A DNA stretch of 40,630 nt from Synergistota bacterium. GTDB lineage: Bacteria > Synergistota > Synergistia > Synergistales > Aminobacteriaceae. The notes below the pieces were generated by a model. It was given only the letters and a program-made list of their open reading frames with translations, was not told where the DNA came from and ran no database searches. The stretch is from assembly GCA_022704435.1 (NCBI GenBank), contig JAKJGK010000008.1, positions 1 through 40,630 of the forward strand. The letters run 5' to 3'. The position numbers and the translations under genes are program-made. Shown here piece after piece: positions 1-7,758 of this stretch; the stretch's first letter is position 1, and every line of letters begins with the position of its first letter.

Positions 1-370
1 GCATTGGCCGGGGCGTTTGGCGGGCAGGAGAGGGCGTCGCATCGCCAAGAAAGCGCCAAGTTTACCGGGATGGACAACGTTGTGGGGCGCGGCGGCGCCT
101 TTCTTTGGAGTGCGGCGGCAACGACGCCGCTTTGGCTTTCCAGGAAAGAACTGTCGGGAGGGGCGTGGCAGGATTCGTCGCCTTGGAAAGCGGTGTCGCC
201 GCTGCGCTCTGCCACCGCACTCCACAGAACAGCCGGGCCTGCCAAGAACGGCGGGGCTCGGGCGCGGGGGCCGGCGGTTTGAGGCAGGGAGGTGACGGGG
301 CGGGCGGGGTTTCGCTAAAATGGTGGGCATCCTTTTGGGACACCCCCACACAATGCAGGAGGAGCATGCC
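1..370. other. Non-coding GC-rich left end with an inverted repeat pair
   Basis: No convincing gene is seen before htpG. Short open frames exist on both strands, but they overlap one another and look like chance products of high GC. An element at about 104-135 (TTTGGAGTGCGG start, CGCCGCTTTGG end) recurs in reverse orientation at about 181-224 with several differences. It looks like a dispersed repeat or a remnant of one. A TAAAAT at 316-321 could be a -10 box for htpG, but I see no matching -35. Composition resembles the 5' half of htpG and not the rest of the window. Confidence 0.5.
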
Positions 371-2308
371 ATGAGCGAGCGCCATGAGTTTCGGACGGAG
401 GCCCGGCAGCTACTGGGCCTGATGATCCATTCGGTCTATTCGAACAAGGACATCTTCCTTCGGGAGCTGATCTCGAACAGTTCGGACGCGCTGGACAAGC
501 GGCGGTTTGAGGCGGTGAGGCAGCCGGAGCTGCTGCCGGAGGGGACGGAGCTGGCGATCCGGATTGACGCGGACCCGGGGGCGCGAACGCTGTCGGTGTC
601 GGACAACGGGATCGGCATGACGCGGGAGGAGGTGCGCGACCTGATCGGCACGATCGCGAAGTCGGGGACGCAGGAGTTTCTGCGGGCGCTGCGCGAGGCG
701 AAGGACGCGGCGGCGTCCACGGCGCTGATCGGGCAGTTTGGCGTGGGGTTTTACTCGACCTTCATGGTCGCGGACCGGGTGGAGCTGGTGACGCGGCGGG
801 CGGGGGAGGAGACGGCCACGCGGTGGGAGTCGGCGGGGGACGGCTTCTACACGCTGGACGACGCGGCGCGGGAGGAGCCGGGCACGACGGTGACGCTGCA
901 CCTGAAGCCGGCGGACGAGGAGGACGGGCTGAAAGACTTCACGAAGGAGTGGGAGATCCGCCAGCTCGTGCGGCAGTACTCGGACTTTGTGGCGTATCCG
1001 GTGCGGATGGAGGTGGAGCGGACGGAGCGGGACGGCGAGGGGGAGGGCGCGGAGCGGACGGTGCGCGCGCTGGAGACGCTGAACTCGATGAAGGCGATCT
1101 GGCTGCGCGGCCGCGACGAGGTGACGGAGGAGGAGTACCACGAGTTTTACCGGCACATCAGCCACGACTGGAACGACCCGCTGCTGCGGATCCAGGCGAA
1201 GATCGAGGGCACGCTGGAGTACCGGCTGCTGCTGTACATCCCGTCCAAGGCGCCGTGGGACCTGGCCTACCGCCACCTGGACAGGGCGCGCGGCGTGCAT
1301 CTGTATGTGAAGCGGGTCTTCATCATGGACGACTGCTCCGACCTGCTGCCGGAGTACCTGCGCTTCGTGCGCGGGGTGGTGGACTCCGAGGACCTGCCGC
1401 TGAACATATCCCGCGAGATGCTGCAGGACGACCCCCTGCTCAGGATAATCAGAAAGAGCCTGACCAGGAGGGTTCTCGCCTCTCTCAAGAAGATGCTCTC
1501 CGACGATCGCGAGAGGTACGCGTCCCTCTGGGAGGAGTTCGGGCAGGTGATCAAGGAGGGGCTGGTCTCCCTGGACGGAGGCGAGGCGGAGAACAGCGAG
1601 GCGATACTCGACCTGTGCCTGTTCCACTCCACCTCAGGGGACAAGCTCACTACGTTGAGGGAGTACGTCGACTCCATGCCGGAAGGGCAGGAGCACATCT
1701 ACTACCTCACCGGAACCCGTCTGACCGCCCTGCGCGGCTCTCCCCTGCTCGAACGCTGCCGCGAGGCCGGCTACCAGGTTCTGCTGATGACCGACCCCGT
1801 GGACGAGGTCGCCTCGGCCGGGCTCAAGGACTACTCTGGCAGGGAGTTCCGCTCCCTCGAGCTGGCCGACGCCCTTCCCGGCGGGGAAGTCTCGCGCGAC
1901 GCGGGCGAGCTCACGTCCAGAGTCTCGGCGTTCCTGAAGGAGGTCCTCGGAGACAGGGTGGAGGACGTGAGAGCCTCGAGCAGGCTTACCGCTTCCCCCG
2001 CCTGCCTTCTGTCCCCCGACGGGGCGTCCTTCTCGATGGAGAGGATCCTCCGAACCATGGGGAGGGAGGCCCCTTCCCCGAGAAGGGTGCTCGAGATAAA
2101 CCCTGACCACGAGCTCATCCGCTCGCTTGAGGCCCGCCTCGGCGAGGAGGGGGCGGTCGAGTCGTTGCGTGACTACGCGATCCTCCTGTACGAGCAGTGC
2201 CTGCTCGCCGAGGGAGGACACCTGGAGGACCCCTCCCTCTTCGCCAGGAGAGTGGCCGAGGTCATGAGCAGGAGCCTGAGCTGCATGGAGAAGGCGGCCG
2301 ACAGTTGA
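371..2308 (+). CDS. htpG: Molecular chaperone HtpG (Hsp90 family), possibly mosaic
   Basis: This is a 645-residue cytosolic ATP-dependent chaperone, near the usual 620-640. The N-terminal GHKL ATPase domain shows ELISNSSDALDK, the DNGIGM motif, GTIAKSGT and the GQFGVGFYS loop. The middle domain carries LYVKRVFIMDD and LPLNISREMLQ. The C-terminal dimerisation region follows. The ATG at 371 is chosen because AGGAGGAG lies at 357-364 and the family start MSE..EFRTEARQLL follows at once. Codon use is odd. Up to about 1405 there are only two AGG codons, no AGA or ATA, and CTG, ACG, GCG and CGG dominate. From about 1405 AGG, AGA, ATA and CTC become common, as in the rest of the window. The protein itself reads through without a break. 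Confidence 0.95.
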   Translation: MSERHEFRTEARQLLGLMIHSVYSNKDIFLRELISNSSDALDKRRFEAVRQPELLPEGTELAIRIDADPGARTLSVSDNGIGMTREEVRDLIGTIAKSGTQEFLRALREAKDAAASTALIGQFGVGFYSTFMVADRVELVTRRAGEETATRWESAGDGFYTLDDAAREEPGTTVTLHLKPADEEDGLKDFTKEWEIRQLVRQYSDFVAYPVRMEVERTERDGEGEGAERTVRALETLNSMKAIWLRGRDEVTEEEYHEFYRHISHDWNDPLLRIQAKIEGTLEYRLLLYIPSKAPWDLAYRHLDRARGVHLYVKRVFIMDDCSDLLPEYLRFVRGVVDSEDLPLNISREMLQDDPLLRIIRKSLTRRVLASLKKMLSDDRERYASLWEEFGQVIKEGLVSLDGGEAENSEAILDLCLFHSTSGDKLTTLREYVDSMPEGQEHIYYLTGTRLTALRGSPLLERCREAGYQVLLMTDPVDEVASAGLKDYSGREFRSLELADALPGGEVSRDAGELTSRVSAFLKEVLGDRVEDVRASSRLTASPACLLSPDGASFSMERILRTMGREAPSPRRVLEINPDHELIRSLEARLGEEGAVESLRDYAILLYEQCLLAEGGHLEDPSLFARRVAEVMSRSLSCMEKAADS

Positions 2309-3195
2309 CCCCCGCCTCTGTAGCGCGGTGGAAGGCCCTGGTCGCAGTGGTGGTGTGGGGAGCGTCCTTCCCCTCCTCTAAGATAGCCGTAGCCGAGGTA
2401 TCCTTTTATACCCTGATCTGGTTGCGAATCGGGTTGGGTGCAGCTTTCATGGTCGCCTACCTGGTCGTGCGAGGAAAACTCCGCCCCCTGCCGCCTCGAG
2501 AAGTCCTGGTGTTTGCCTCCCTAGGTTTTCTCGGCATATTCTTTCATAACTCGATGCAGGCGTACGCCCTTCAGAGTGTCCCGGCCGGCCTGTCGGGCCT
2601 GATAATCGCGGCCAATCCCATCGCGATAGCCATGCTCGGCGCTCTCATTCTCAGGGAGCGTCTGAGCGCGCCCAAGATGGTCGGCATCCTGCTGGCGGCC
2701 TGTGGAGTGGTGGCCATCATCTCTCACGGGGATATATTCGCGCTGTTCGGGCGCGACTACGCGCTGGGCGAGCTCCTGATGGTGTGCAGCGTCTTCACCT
2801 GGGGGCTGTTCTCCGTCCTGTCAAGGAAGGCCCTTCAAAGGACCGCGACTGATATTGGAATGGCCTGCGCCCAACTGTTCGGTTTCCTGTTCGCCACGAT
2901 CCCTTTCGTCATTATGGGAGGGGCGGCGGAGCTGCCCTCCATCTCGGCGAAGGGGTGGTCGAACATAATCTTCCTCGGGCTTCTGTGCTCGGGCCTGGCA
3001 TACCTGCTTTGGTACGACGCTCTGAAGGCTCTTCCGGCCTCGGAGGTGGGCGTGTTTCTCTATGTAAACCCGGTGGTGGCTGTGATAATCTCAGCCCTGT
3101 TTCTGGACGAGCCGGTCACAGCCTACATGCTCTTCGGTGGACTGCTGGTCTTCTCCGGAGTGTGGTTTGTAAACCGCGCATCCGCTCGCCTGTAA
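2305..3195 (+). CDS. EamA/DMT-family membrane transporter (RhaT/YdcZ-like)
   Basis: The product is an inner-membrane permease of about 296 residues with the ten hydrophobic segments of the drug/metabolite transporter superfamily. Two EamA repeats are visible. The first begins near ALVAVVVWGASFPSSKIAV. The second begins near GELLMVCSVFTWGLFSVLSRKAL. The conserved first-helix WGxxF/P and the PxxAxxxxxLxLxE motif (PIAIAMLGALILRERLS) are present, and ALFLDEPVT closes the second repeat. I choose the TTG at 2305, which overlaps the htpG stop as TTGA, because it gives the usual family length. A longer frame would run back into htpG. The overlap suggests translational coupling. The substrate cannot be told; amino acids or other metabolites are typical. 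Confidence 0.85.
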   Translation: MTPASVARWKALVAVVVWGASFPSSKIAVAEVSFYTLIWLRIGLGAAFMVAYLVVRGKLRPLPPREVLVFASLGFLGIFFHNSMQAYALQSVPAGLSGLIIAANPIAIAMLGALILRERLSAPKMVGILLAACGVVAIISHGDIFALFGRDYALGELLMVCSVFTWGLFSVLSRKALQRTATDIGMACAQLFGFLFATIPFVIMGGAAELPSISAKGWSNIIFLGLLCSGLAYLLWYDALKALPASEVGVFLYVNPVVAVIISALFLDEPVTAYMLFGGLLVFSGVWFVNRASARL

Positions 3196-3226
3196 ATTTC
3201 TGCATTGCTGAAAAGGAGTGTTTCTC

Positions 3227-4693
3227 ATGCGAACAACCACGTCGCCCGCGTCCGGCGGGATCGTCCGCGAGGGTGCCCTAGCGCTCTTCGCTTTCGCCGG
3301 GGAGCCGATCGCCTGCGGCTTCCTCGACGAGAGGGAATCAGAGACAGCGCGCCTTCTCTTCGCTCTTCCATCCTTCGGAGGAAAGGCCGGGAGGATCGCG
3401 AGCGCGCCCCTGCCGGAGGGTGGATTCTCCTCGATCTACCTTGTGGGCCTTGGAGAGAGAAAGCCGGGCGCGCCTGACGACGACGGCCTGCGTTCGAAAA
3501 GCGCGGAGCTGATGCGCCGTTGCCGCTCCGACGGGATCCGCAGGATTACCGCGGTGCTGCCGAGCGTCCCCGGATTCGAGTCCACCTGCGCTGTCGCCGA
3601 GGGGGCGGAGCTGGGGGCCTACCAGTTCTCGAAGTACAGGACGATACCGGAGGACGAGAGACTACCCGAGCCGGAGGAACTGGTTATCGTCGACGGAGAC
3701 GAGGACGGTGCCTCGAGGGGAGTGATGCTGGCCTGCTCGCAGAACGCGGCCCGCGATATCGCCAACGAGCCGGGCAACAGGATCAACCCGGCGGGCCTGG
3801 CGAAGATGGCCACGAGGTGGGGGGAGGATTTTGGCTTCGAGACAACGGTGTGGGACTCCGACCGCATCTTGAGCGAGAGGATGGAGGGGCTCTACTCCGT
3901 GGGAATAGGCTCCGCTCATCCGCCCCGGTTCATCCACCTTGTGTATCGCCCGCAGGGTGAACCGGCGAGAAAGATCGCGTTCGTGGGGAAGGGGATCACG
4001 TTCGACAGCGGCGGGCTGAATATCAAGCCAGGAGAGTCGATGCGCACGATGAAGGGCGATAAGTCGGGTGCTTGCAACGTGCTCGCGGTGATGCGCGGCG
4101 CATCCAAGATGCGCATACCGTGCGAGATCCACGGGATAATACCGGCCGCCGAGAATATGTCGGGGGGACGGGCTCTCCGTCCAGACGACATCTTAAGGCT
4201 TCGCAACGGCAAGACCGTGGAGGTCGACAACACTGACGCCGAGGGGCGGCTCGTCCTGGCGGACGCCCTGGCGTACGCGAGCGAGCTCGGGCCGGACGCG
4301 ATCATTGACATGGCTACCCTGACCGGCGCCTGCGCCGTCGCCCTTGGGCAGAACATGGCCGGCCTCTTCTCCACGGACGAAGAGCTCGCATGCCGCTTCC
4401 TCGAGGCCTCCTCGCGAAGGGGGGAGAGATTCTGGCGGATGCCCGTGGATGATGAGAGGATAGCCAAGTCCATGAAGTCCCCCGTCGCGGACCTTGTCAA
4501 CTCCGCAAGCCGGTACGGAGGGGCGATCTTCGCGGCGCAGTTCCTCAAGGAGTTCGTCGGAGAGGGTATTCCGTGGCTGCACCTGGACATCGCAGGAGTG
4601 GACATGCAAAAGGAGGAGTACTCCGTGTACTCCAAAGGGGCCACGGGCTTCGGGGTCAGAAGCTGCCTCGAATACCTCCTGACGATCTCCTGA
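3227..4693 (+). CDS. pepA: Leucyl aminopeptidase (M17 family)
   Basis: This is a 488-residue cytosolic metallo-exopeptidase that removes N-terminal residues from peptides. The C-terminal catalytic domain holds the two-metal site: K255 and D260 in VGKGITFDSGGL, and the signature NTDAEGRL at about 335-342 with D337, E339 and R341. The N-terminal macrodomain-like region is more divergent, as usual in M17. The start is the ATG at 3227, eight bases after AAAAGGAG at 3211-3218; the GTG inside the Shine-Dalgarno is not used. It fits a peptide- and amino-acid-consuming lifestyle. It ends against the convergent mnmE with a hairpin between them. Confidence 0.93.
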   Translation: MRTTTSPASGGIVREGALALFAFAGEPIACGFLDERESETARLLFALPSFGGKAGRIASAPLPEGGFSSIYLVGLGERKPGAPDDDGLRSKSAELMRRCRSDGIRRITAVLPSVPGFESTCAVAEGAELGAYQFSKYRTIPEDERLPEPEELVIVDGDEDGASRGVMLACSQNAARDIANEPGNRINPAGLAKMATRWGEDFGFETTVWDSDRILSERMEGLYSVGIGSAHPPRFIHLVYRPQGEPARKIAFVGKGITFDSGGLNIKPGESMRTMKGDKSGACNVLAVMRGASKMRIPCEIHGIIPAAENMSGGRALRPDDILRLRNGKTVEVDNTDAEGRLVLADALAYASELGPDAIIDMATLTGACAVALGQNMAGLFSTDEELACRFLEASSRRGERFWRMPVDDERIAKSMKSPVADLVNSASRYGGAIFAAQFLKEFVGEGIPWLHLDIAGVDMQKEEYSVYSKGATGFGVRSCLEYLLTIS

Positions 4694-4700
4694 GGGCCTT

Positions 4701-4744
4701 GTGAATGCGGGTGGACGGGGGAGCCTCCGTCCACCCGTTCACTT
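4701..4744. terminator. Hairpin between convergent pepA and mnmE
   Basis: An 11-bp perfect stem (4708-4718 with 4727-4737) has an 8-base loop, and the stem extends outward with a two-base bulge. It overlaps the mnmE stop codon. There is no clear T-run on either side, so it is a transcript-end structure rather than a textbook intrinsic terminator. Confidence 0.5.
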
Positions 4745-6145
4745 TCCCACGCAGAACTGGCTGAATATGTAATCGAGCAGGGCGTCGTCCCTGCTGATCC
4801 CGAGCAGGCGCTCCATCGCCAGTCGGCTCTCCGCGAGACAGGCTGCGGCGGCATCGTGCCCCAGTCCGTTCCCCAGCACCATGGAGGCCTCTTTAAGGGA
4901 GTCTATGGCCGCCTTCACCTCGTCCACCTGCCTCGCGGAGGCGTTCAGCCCGGCGTCCAGGGTGCCGGCACCCGCTATCGAGGCTACGACCGAGTCCTTA
5001 AGAGCTTCAAGCCCGGTCTCGTACTTGGCCGAGATGCGAAGCAGCGTGCCCGCCGGCAGGAGTTCGGCCATCAGCTCCTCGGCAGTTCGGCCGCGCTCGT
5101 CCCGGCCGCTCGGGAGGTCCGCCTTGTTCAGGGCCACCACGTACTCCAGGTTCGACAACCTGTCGGCCATGACCCGGTCGAACTCGTCGGGTATGGAGCT
5201 CCCGTCCACCACCCATATTCTCACGTCGGCGCTCTCGAACGCCGCCTCGGCCCTGGCGATGCCGATGGCCTCGGCCTCGTCGACCGGGGCACCTCCCATG
5301 CCGGCTGTGTCCACGAGGCGTAACGGTATCCCCCGATAGGTGATCACGTCCTCGATCAGGTCCCTGGTGGTGCCCGGTATGGACGTGACGATCGCCCTCG
5401 ACTCCCTGAGCAACGCGTTCAGCAGGGAGGACTTCCCGACGTTCGGCCTTCCCACGATGGCGACCCTGATGCCCTCTCGGAGCAGGAAACCCGCGCTGCA
5501 TCGGTCCAACAGGTCCTCGAGGCTCTGCCTTACTGCTTGCACCGACAGCAACAGTTCGTCGTCGTCACGCTCGGGCAGGTCCTCCTCGGGGAAGTCGAGA
5601 GATGCCTCGAGGCCGCCTGACAGGTCGAGCAGCTCCTGGTATATGTCGGACGCGAAGGTCGCCAGCTCACCCTGCAGGGTGCGGGCGGCCGCCCTCAGGG
5701 CCTCCGTGCTCCTCGATCGTATGATTCCGAGGACGGCCTCGGCCCGGGTCAGGTCTATCCTGCCCGACAGGAACGCCCTCTTCGTGAACTCGCCGGGGTC
5801 CGCCAGCCTGGCCCCCCGACATATAAGAAGCTCCAGACACTTCGACGCCACAAGGGTCCCCCCGTGAGTGTGGATCTCGACCACATCCTCGCCAGTGTAG
5901 CTCTTTGGCGACGAGAACCAGACGGCCAGCACCTGGTCGATGGCGTCGCCGTTTTCATCGAGGAGGTAGCCGTTTCGCATCCGGCGGGGCGGGGTGTCCC
6001 GCAACGGGGCCACCAGCGAGAGCACGCGGTCGGCAATCTCCCTGGATCCCGGTCCGGAAAGCCTCGTCACGGCGATGCCGGCCTCCCCTCTCGCCGTCGC
6101 TATGGCAGCTATCGTGTCCCGCTTGTGGTCGTTGTCCGAATGCAT
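4739..6145 (-). CDS. mnmE: tRNA uridine-5-carboxymethylaminomethyl GTPase MnmE (TrmE)
   Basis: This 468-residue GTPase works with MnmG to build cmnm5U/nm5U at wobble position 34 of some tRNAs. The N-terminal folate-binding domain begins DTIAAIATARGEAGIAVTRL. The inserted G domain has the P-loop GRPNVGKSS at 232-240, TSIPGTTRD (the switch region), DTAG and NKAD. The C-terminus ends FCVGK, the hallmark cysteine motif. Length and ends match the family exactly. The ATG start follows AGGAGG (reverse complement of about 6152-6157). MnmG is not in the window. The aminotransferase upstream is separated by a strong terminator, so mnmE probably has its own promoter in 6146-6198. Confidence 0.96.
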   Translation of the reverse strand: MHSDNDHKRDTIAAIATARGEAGIAVTRLSGPGSREIADRVLSLVAPLRDTPPRRMRNGYLLDENGDAIDQVLAVWFSSPKSYTGEDVVEIHTHGGTLVASKCLELLICRGARLADPGEFTKRAFLSGRIDLTRAEAVLGIIRSRSTEALRAAARTLQGELATFASDIYQELLDLSGGLEASLDFPEEDLPERDDDELLLSVQAVRQSLEDLLDRCSAGFLLREGIRVAIVGRPNVGKSSLLNALLRESRAIVTSIPGTTRDLIEDVITYRGIPLRLVDTAGMGGAPVDEAEAIGIARAEAAFESADVRIWVVDGSSIPDEFDRVMADRLSNLEYVVALNKADLPSGRDERGRTAEELMAELLPAGTLLRISAKYETGLEALKDSVVASIAGAGTLDAGLNASARQVDEVKAAIDSLKEASMVLGNGLGHDAAAACLAESRLAMERLLGISRDDALLDYIFSQFCVGK

Positions 6146-6198
6146 GGCGATCCTCCTGCGGCTGGTTTTATCCCTGTATTATCTTACATCGAAGGGAG

Positions 6199-6240
6199 AA
6201 AAAACAGGGTCTTCGCCCGCGAACGGACGAGGACCCTGTT
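6199..6240 (-). terminator. Intrinsic terminator of the 6272-7492 aminotransferase
   Basis: Read on the minus strand, a 13-bp stem (6228-6240 with 6203-6215, one G-U pair) with a 12-base loop is followed by a run of six T (A run at 6199-6204 on the plus strand). It lies about 30 bases past the aminotransferase stop and ahead of mnmE, so it separates the two transcription units. Confidence 0.85.
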
Positions 6241-6271
6241 CAGCCTGCCGATAATCGAGGTCAAGGCCGAG

Positions 6272-7492
6272 TTAAAGCGCCGGAATCCCCATCTCCTGGA
6301 TGGCCTCCGCGAGGCGGGAGACTCCCTCCTCGATGACGTCGGGGGCGGAGAAGGTGTAGTTGATACGGGCGTTGTGCAGCCCCGACCCCTCCATCGGGCA
6401 GAATGGCGCGCCCGGCACGAATGCGACCTTCTTCTCGATGGCCTTCTTGAAGAGTTCGTTGGTGTTGATCGACGGCAGTTCGAGCCAGTAGAAGAATCCT
6501 CCCTCCGGCTTCACCCAGGTGGCCCCGAGCGGCTTAAGGTGCTTCTCGAAGCTGACCTCCATCGCGTCGCGCTTCTTCCTGTAGTTGTCGATGATCACGG
6601 GCAGGTGCTCGTCGAGGTACCCCTTGCTGCAGTACTCGGCGACGAGGGCCTGGGTAATCGGGCTCGAGCACAGGTCGGTGCCCTGCTTGAACACCGTCAT
6701 GTTGCGGATGATCTCCTTCGGCCCTGTGACCCAGCCGACGCGGGTGCCCGGGGAGAGGATCTTGGAGTAGGAGCCGGCGTAGATGACCCCGTCGCCGTCG
6801 TGGAACGAGAAAATGGACGGAAGGTGGTCGCCGTCGTATCTTACGTATCCGTAGGGGTCGTCCTCAAAGACGGGGACGTTGTACTTCTTGGAGATCTCGA
6901 CCAGGCGCTTTCTTCTCTCGATCGACATGGTCGACCCCGCCGGGTTCTGGAAGTTGACGATGGTGTAGATGAACTTGACGTTCTTCCCCTCGGAGCGGGC
7001 CTTCTCGATGATGCCTGGTATCAGCTCCACCTGCATGCCGAGGTGGTCGACCGGCACGCCGAGGAATTTAGCGCCGTGGTTGAAGAAGACGGTAAGGGCC
7101 GCAAGGTAGGACGGGTCCTCGACTATGACGTAGTCGCCCTCGTCGATCATGGCCCATCCGAACAGGTCGAGCGCCTGCTGGGAGCCGGTGGTTATGAGGA
7201 TCTCGTCGTGGTCGACCTTCCGCCCCATCCTGGGAGCTGTCCAAGTCGCGAGGAACTCCTTCAGCGGGGGGTAGCCCTCCGTGGTGCCGTACTGAAGAAG
7301 GTTGGCCGCGTCGTCCTTGAGGAGATGAGCGCCCTCGTAGAACTTGTCGACGGGAAAAATCTCCGGAGCGGGCATTCCTCCGGCGAAGGAGATCATCCCC
7401 GGCTGCTTGATCACCGCGAGCATCTCGCGAATCGGCGAAGGCCTGCTGTTTTTCGCGATACTGCTCAGGTTCTGTCCCCAGATGCTGCTCAT
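6272..7492 (-). CDS. PLP-dependent aminotransferase (2-aminoadipate/LysN-like, fold type I)
   Basis: This is a 406-residue cytosolic aminotransferase. It shows the substrate-binding FAGGMPAPEIFP near residue 36, TTGSQQALD near 101, NFQNPAGSTMS near 180, EDDPYG near 210 and the PLP lysine K244 in SYSKILSPGTRVGW. The pattern fits the class I/II subgroup that includes alpha-aminoadipate, branched-chain and aromatic aminotransferases. The exact substrate cannot be fixed from sequence. The start is the ATG at 7492 after GGGAGG. It has a leader with a dyad (7523-7558) and an extended -10 promoter (7576-7581), and ends at a strong terminator, so it looks like a single-gene unit. It probably feeds amino nitrogen to 2-oxoglutarate. 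Confidence 0.88.
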   Translation of the reverse strand: MSSIWGQNLSSIAKNSRPSPIREMLAVIKQPGMISFAGGMPAPEIFPVDKFYEGAHLLKDDAANLLQYGTTEGYPPLKEFLATWTAPRMGRKVDHDEILITTGSQQALDLFGWAMIDEGDYVIVEDPSYLAALTVFFNHGAKFLGVPVDHLGMQVELIPGIIEKARSEGKNVKFIYTIVNFQNPAGSTMSIERRKRLVEISKKYNVPVFEDDPYGYVRYDGDHLPSIFSFHDGDGVIYAGSYSKILSPGTRVGWVTGPKEIIRNMTVFKQGTDLCSSPITQALVAEYCSKGYLDEHLPVIIDNYRKKRDAMEVSFEKHLKPLGATWVKPEGGFFYWLELPSINTNELFKKAIEKKVAFVPGAPFCPMEGSGLHNARINYTFSAPDVIEEGVSRLAEAIQEMGIPAL

Positions 7493-7522
7493 TAAAATCG
7501 CCTCCCACTGTCAAAATAGGCC

Positions 7523-7558
7523 CTTTTCGATGCTATCTCTGCGAATAGACTCGAAAAG
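7523..7558 (-). promoter_or_regulatory. Dyad in the leader of the 6272-7492 aminotransferase
   Basis: The arms CTTTTCGA (7523-7530) and TCGAAAAG (7551-7558) are perfect inverted repeats. Inside them, after two unpaired bases on each side, are CTAT (7533-7536) and ATAG (7545-7548). The element lies between the proposed -10 box and the start codon, so the transcript would carry it as a hairpin, or the DNA could be an operator. Confidence 0.45.
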
Positions 7559-7575
7559 AAAGATAACACAACTCA

Positions 7576-7581
7576 ATTATA
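7576..7581 (-). promoter_or_regulatory. Extended -10 promoter for the 6272-7492 aminotransferase
   Basis: On the minus strand the sequence reads TGCTATAAT, a perfect -10 hexamer with the TGn extension. No good -35 is seen at 16-18 bases, which is tolerable for an extended -10 promoter. Transcription would begin near 7569. Confidence 0.5.
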
Positions 7582-7641
7582 GCACGAAGAGGAAAAAGCG
7601 CGGAAGACAAACCGGGAACTGTGCAAAGCAAGGCATTGCGA

Positions 7642-7647
7642 TATAAT
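7642..7647 (+). promoter_or_regulatory. Candidate -10 box for the threonine-synthase-like gene
   Basis: TATAAT lies 112 bases upstream of the ATG at 7759. The -35 region is weak (TGTGCA at 7620-7625). The leader between holds a GC-rich hairpin: GGGCGCGC at 7674-7681 pairs with GCGCGCCC at 7695-7702. No T-run follows it. Confidence 0.4.
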
Positions 7648-7758
7648 TTGTTCGGCGGGCGGCCTGTTCCGTTGGGCGCGCCCGGATGGAGCGAGCGCGC
7701 CCCGCGAAGGTGCCTGCGCTCGGGATAACTGCAATCTCTTGCTACGGAGGTCTGACCC

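Noticed and set aside
5864-7495. A 543-residue plus-strand frame across the mnmE start and the aminotransferase
   Set aside because: Both opposite-strand genes have full family motifs and ribosome sites, and the frame crosses a strong terminator. It is a shadow frame.
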